6,050 nt of DNA from Planctomycetaceae bacterium (lineage in GTDB: Bacteria > Planctomycetota > Planctomycetia > Planctomycetales > Planctomycetaceae): positions 1 to 6,050 of the forward strand of contig JAGQQB010000233.1 of NCBI GenBank assembly GCA_020426425.1, given 5' to 3'. Each line of letters begins with the position of its first letter. Within the stretch, counting starts at the first letter, position 1. The notes beneath the pieces were generated by a model. It did no database searches, was not told where the DNA came from, and was given only the letters and a program-made list of their open reading frames with translations. Below, one piece after another: positions 1-3,600 of this stretch. Both the position numbers and the translations under genes were made by a program.

Positions 1-179
1 TCGCCTTCCGCGATCAACGCGACATGGTGACTCGCATCAACCGGTGGTGGCAGTAGCGGATTCGCCTCCGCTGCTTGCTGGGCGTGAAGCAATCCGCACT
101 GTCCCAGCGGAATACAAATGAGCGCGAGCACAACAGCTCGGCCCAGCGACCTTCTTTGGTCTCGCACTTGCATAGTCAT
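1..179 (-). CDS. Secreted or envelope protein of unknown function, N-terminal fragment
   Basis: Partial gene running off the left edge; 59 codons are visible with no stop. The N-terminus is typical of a Sec signal peptide: a basic start with several Arg (MTMQVRDQRRSLGR), a hydrophobic core of about 19 residues (AVVLALICIPLGQCGLLHA), and a plausible signal peptidase I site after LHA, giving a mature start QQAAEANPLLPPPVDASHH. LGQC superficially resembles a lipobox, but Gln just before the Cys argues against a lipoprotein. The ATG at 179 is directly preceded on the minus strand by GGGGGAAGAG, a purine-rich ribosome-binding candidate. A second in-frame ATG two codons later (173) has better spacing to that tract and could be the true start. 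The gene is divergent from the giant adhesin gene across 459 bases. The visible mature part matches no family I can name; a periplasmic, outer-membrane or secretion-accessory role is possible but unsupported. Confidence 0.72.
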   Translation of the reverse strand, partial: MTMQVRDQRRSLGRAVVLALICIPLGQCGLLHAQQAAEANPLLPPPVDASHHVALIAEG

Positions 180-220
180 CTCTTCCCCCGTGTAGATTTT
201 GGCTAGCAGCAATTACGGTC

Positions 221-235
221 GACCAATCCTTGGTC
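221..235. promoter_or_regulatory. Small perfect dyad, possible operator
   Basis: GACCAA at 221-226 and TTGGTC at 230-235 form a perfect 6-bp inverted repeat around a 3-base spacer. It overlaps an 8-bp palindrome, GGTCGACC, at 217-224, so GGTC/GACC half-sites recur three times within about 20 bases. The dyad is about 42 bases upstream of the minus-strand start codon, a plausible place for a repressor or activator site. No regulator family can be assigned, and short dyads of this size also arise by chance. Confidence 0.25.
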
Positions 236-260
236 CTGTTTGCCCACAGCGAGATTGCGG

Positions 261-288
261 GGGGCATGCCTGCATGCATCCATGCCCC
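261..288. repeat. Inverted repeat / hairpin in the divergent intergenic region
   Basis: The arms GGGGCATG (261-268) and CATGCCCC (281-288) are perfect reverse complements around a 12-base loop, which itself contains the palindrome TGCATGCA (271-278). The stem is GC-rich, but neither strand has a U-tract after it, so it does not look like an intrinsic terminator. It could be a protein-binding dyad or a structured leader element. The function is inference only. Confidence 0.35.
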
Positions 289-638
289 AAAGGCATCGGC
301 GCCAACCGGCGTACAAGACGCGAATTGGCAAGTCGAACGACGTGCGAATCCACCACTTGCAGTGTTGCACCTTCCGAGTGCGAAAATCCCGTACCGACTT
401 AGCACATAGATTCCTTACGACCGGATCGCCACAACGATCTACGCACATCGCTGGGATAACACTGCACTGCGACGATGCCAGAACGAAACGTCCGCCCGGT
501 CTCATCAAGCGACCTAGGTTTCGACGAATCGTTTCCGATAGCAGCTCCAGTCTGCCTCAATCTCCTCTCTTGTTTGGTGCGGCATGGGCGACCCGCTTCC
601 TCGCGCGCCAATCCCGACCCGGTCACGAAAGTCGAGCC

Positions 639-3600
639 ATGTTCAATTCACGTTCCAAGTTCGTCACCTGGCACAAGCTACGTTCGGTCTTGGCCGAGCA
701 ACTGGAAGATCGCGTACTGTTCGACGCCGTGGCCGCTTTGCCGGTTCCGCAGGAACCACCTGCCAGCGAAGCTCCGGAACCGGTCCAGCAACAGTCCGCA
801 GAAGCAACGCCGACCGATGTGCAGCGGGAACTGGTGCTGATCAACAGCAACGTAACCGACGTCAACACGCTGCTGTCCGAAATCCTCGCCCAGGGTGAAG
901 AGCGGGCCTTCGAAATCGTCCTGCTCGACGCTGATCGCGACGGGGTTGAACAGATCACCGATCTATTGGCCCAATCCAGCGGCGATTACTCAGCCATCCA
1001 CCTTCTCTCACACGCGGAAGATGGCCGCGTCCAATTGGGAAATACGTGGCTCGCGAATGACAGCCTCGCTGGCTACGCCGGTCAGATCGCGCAATGGGGC
1101 AACGCCCTCACGGACAGCGGCGACCTGTTGATCTACGGCTGCAATCTCGCCGCCAGCGCTGAGGGACTACAGCTCATCGACAGCATTGCCGCACTCACAA
1201 GTGCCGATGTCACCGCGTCGGTTGACGTAACGGGGCATGCAGACCTGGGCGGCAACTGGGTGCTCGAACATACAGCCGGAACGATCGAAGCGATTTCGCT
1301 GTCGCCAGCCAACTGGTCTCAGCGGCTGGATCTGAGCATCACTGATGTCGCCACGACAGGCGCCTCGGGATTGGCACAGCAGATTCTTGGGGACGGTGTG
1401 ACGATCAATTCCGTCAACTACTTTGGAGGTGGCCAGCAGGCGGCAATCTTCAATACTGGTGCGGGACTCAGTTTTGGATCGAATGTTCTGGCGTTCACCG
1501 ATGGGGCGATTTTCAGCAGCGGGACTGCCGCATCGGTGGCTGGTCCAAACAGTTCTGGCGGGTTCACGGTCAACGCTCCTGGCATCGATAATGACCCAGA
1601 TTTCAACGCCCTCTCTGGCAGCGGAACGTTTGATGCATCGTTTCTGGTGGTCAATTTCACACCGGATGTCCCCCCCGGCGCCTCAGCAGGCGATGTGGGT
1701 CGCATGACGATGCAGATCGTCTTTGGGTCGGAGGAATACAACGAATATGTGTACTCCGGATTCAACGACTCGATGGCGGTTATTGTCAATGGTGTAAATC
1801 AGGCCAAGGTGCCCAATGGGCTGTCGTTCGGCATCGATACGATCAACGATGCCGCGAACCAGAACCCTGCTTTCGGAAGCCCGACACTGGATCCCAACCC
1901 GGAGCATACCGCGGCGGGGTTTGAGTCAGCGAACCCATCGCTGTACCGCAACAACGAATCGGGCGCGTTCAACACGCAGATGGACGGATTCACAATTACC
2001 ATCCCCGTCACCTTCGACGTCATCGTCGGACAACAGAACACACTCAAGATTGGTGTTGCGGACACACTGGATGCCGGTCTGGACTCCTGGGTGCTGATCA
2101 AGGCCGACTCGGGAGAAACGGTCATTGTCGCCGAAAATGATGCCGTGACCACGCCCACGAATGTCGCCAAGTCAATCGATGTCACGGCCAACGACTACGA
2201 TCTGCAGGGGGACACACTGACCGTCACGCATATTCTGGATCAGGCTATCGCGCCGGGCGGAACGATCACACTCGCGTCCGGCGTCACGGCGACCTTGGGA
2301 CTTGACGGACATACGATTACCATTGCAGGGGACGGCACAAACACCGCCAACGATGCATTCACCTATACCGTGACCGATGGCAACGGCGGTTCGTCGATCG
2401 CATTCGTCAATGTGACGATTACCGCGCCAGTGGTGAACACTCCCCCGACAGCAAACCAGGACACGTACACCATCGTCCCGGGTACGGCGACGACCATTGA
2501 TCCGGTTGGCGACAACGACACTGATGGCGATGGCGATCCGCTGACGGTCACCGAGGTTATCGATCCCAACAACGGGACACCGATCACGTACACGATTGGC
2601 AGCGGTCTTGGCGAGACGCCGGTCGGTTCGACTATCACCCTTTCTTCCGGAACGACCGTCATCATCAATCTGGATGGGACGTTGACTGTCCAACAGCCGC
2701 TGGCCAGTAAGTCCGTCGAGAACTTCTCCTACACAATCTCAGATGGCCGCGGCGGCACTGACACGGCGACTGTGACGTTGCAAACAGACACCGATGGCGA
2801 CGGTGTAGCGAACGTGGATGACCTCGACGACGACAACGATGGTCTACTGGACTCATTTGAGGACGGCGGCGACGGTCTCTATGCCGCCGACGCGAGCCGT
2901 GTGGTCTTCATCCTGGACACCTCGGGATCGATTTCCGCCGCTGAATATACACAGTTTCAGGCGAGTGTGACGGCGACGGCCAATGCAATCCTGGCCATCA
3001 ATCCGCTCGCCCAGTTCGCCGTTGTGCAGTACGGTGGTGGTGCTTCCCTGACGACGCACACAGCGCACGTGACCGTGCCGTTCCAGAACGCAGTCCCCGT
3101 CTTCTCCCGTGACACGACACTGGGAATCCAGGACCACCTACCTGCCTCCCTCGCCGATGTGCATGGATTCTGGGAAGCGGGTGGTCCTCTTGACCTGTCG
3201 ACTGGCACGAACAACTCAATCATCATCTTCACCGACGCTGCTGAGGCGGCTTCCGGCTGGAGTGTGCTCAATGATGCGCCGGGCGTGAACGATCCCGATG
3301 CACTGGATGGCTACGGCGAATACCAGTTTCTGAAAGACACCTACAATGCACGCATCATTATCGACCATGTGCAGCCCGGTATCGTCACGCAAGCAGTCCT
3401 CAACAATATCGCCAGCGAAGACAATTCCGGCACGGAGTTGGGTTTTCAGACCGGCTTCACCCTGACACCGGCCCAAATTCAGCAACTCGCCATTGCGGCG
3501 GTCGGTCCGGAAACCATCGCTCAGGACACTGATGGCGACGGCCTGCTGAACAGTCTCGATCTCGATTCCGACGACGACGGCATTCCCGACAACATTGAGG

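Larger units (their letters stand above)
180..638. other. Divergent intergenic region with no recognisable gene
   Basis: This 459-base stretch separates two divergently oriented genes and should hold both promoters. I see no convincing -35/-10 pair for either direction, and no tRNA, riboswitch or canonical terminator. Short open frames here give Arg-, Pro- and Ser-rich translations with no domain features and are probably chance. Two dyad elements, at 221-235 and 261-288, lie closer to the minus-strand start and are listed separately. The frame of the giant gene is open back to a TAG at 204-206, so absence of an upstream stop does not fix that gene's start. Confidence 0.6.

Noticed and set aside
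93..104. LGQC in the minus-strand signal peptide as a lipoprotein lipobox
   Set aside because: Gln at the position before Cys is not accepted in the usual lipobox, and an LHA signal peptidase I site lies a few residues further on.
261..288. Hairpin as an intrinsic terminator
   Set aside because: No T-run follows on either strand, and it lies between divergent genes where no transcript is expected to end.
199..402. Small plus-strand open frame in the intergenic region
   Set aside because: Cys/Arg/Pro-rich translation with no family resemblance. It spans the two dyad elements and has no convincing ribosome-binding site.
282..638. In-frame upstream ATG at 282 that would lengthen the giant protein by 119 residues
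   Set aside because: The added sequence is Arg-, Ser- and Pro-rich with several Cys, unlike the rest of the protein, and would bury the LEPR-XLL motif deep inside. The frame is open there only by chance, back to TAG at 204-206.
475..840. Plus-strand open frame overlapping the start of the adhesin gene in another frame
   Set aside because: It overlaps the LEPR-XLL and DUF4347 coding sequence, and its translation is low-complexity Ser/Arg/Pro without domain features.
2172..2693. Minus-strand open frame (173 codons) opposite the cadherin-like domains
   Set aside because: Arg/Asp/Gly-rich shadow of the repeat-coding strand, with no signal, domain or plausible start context.
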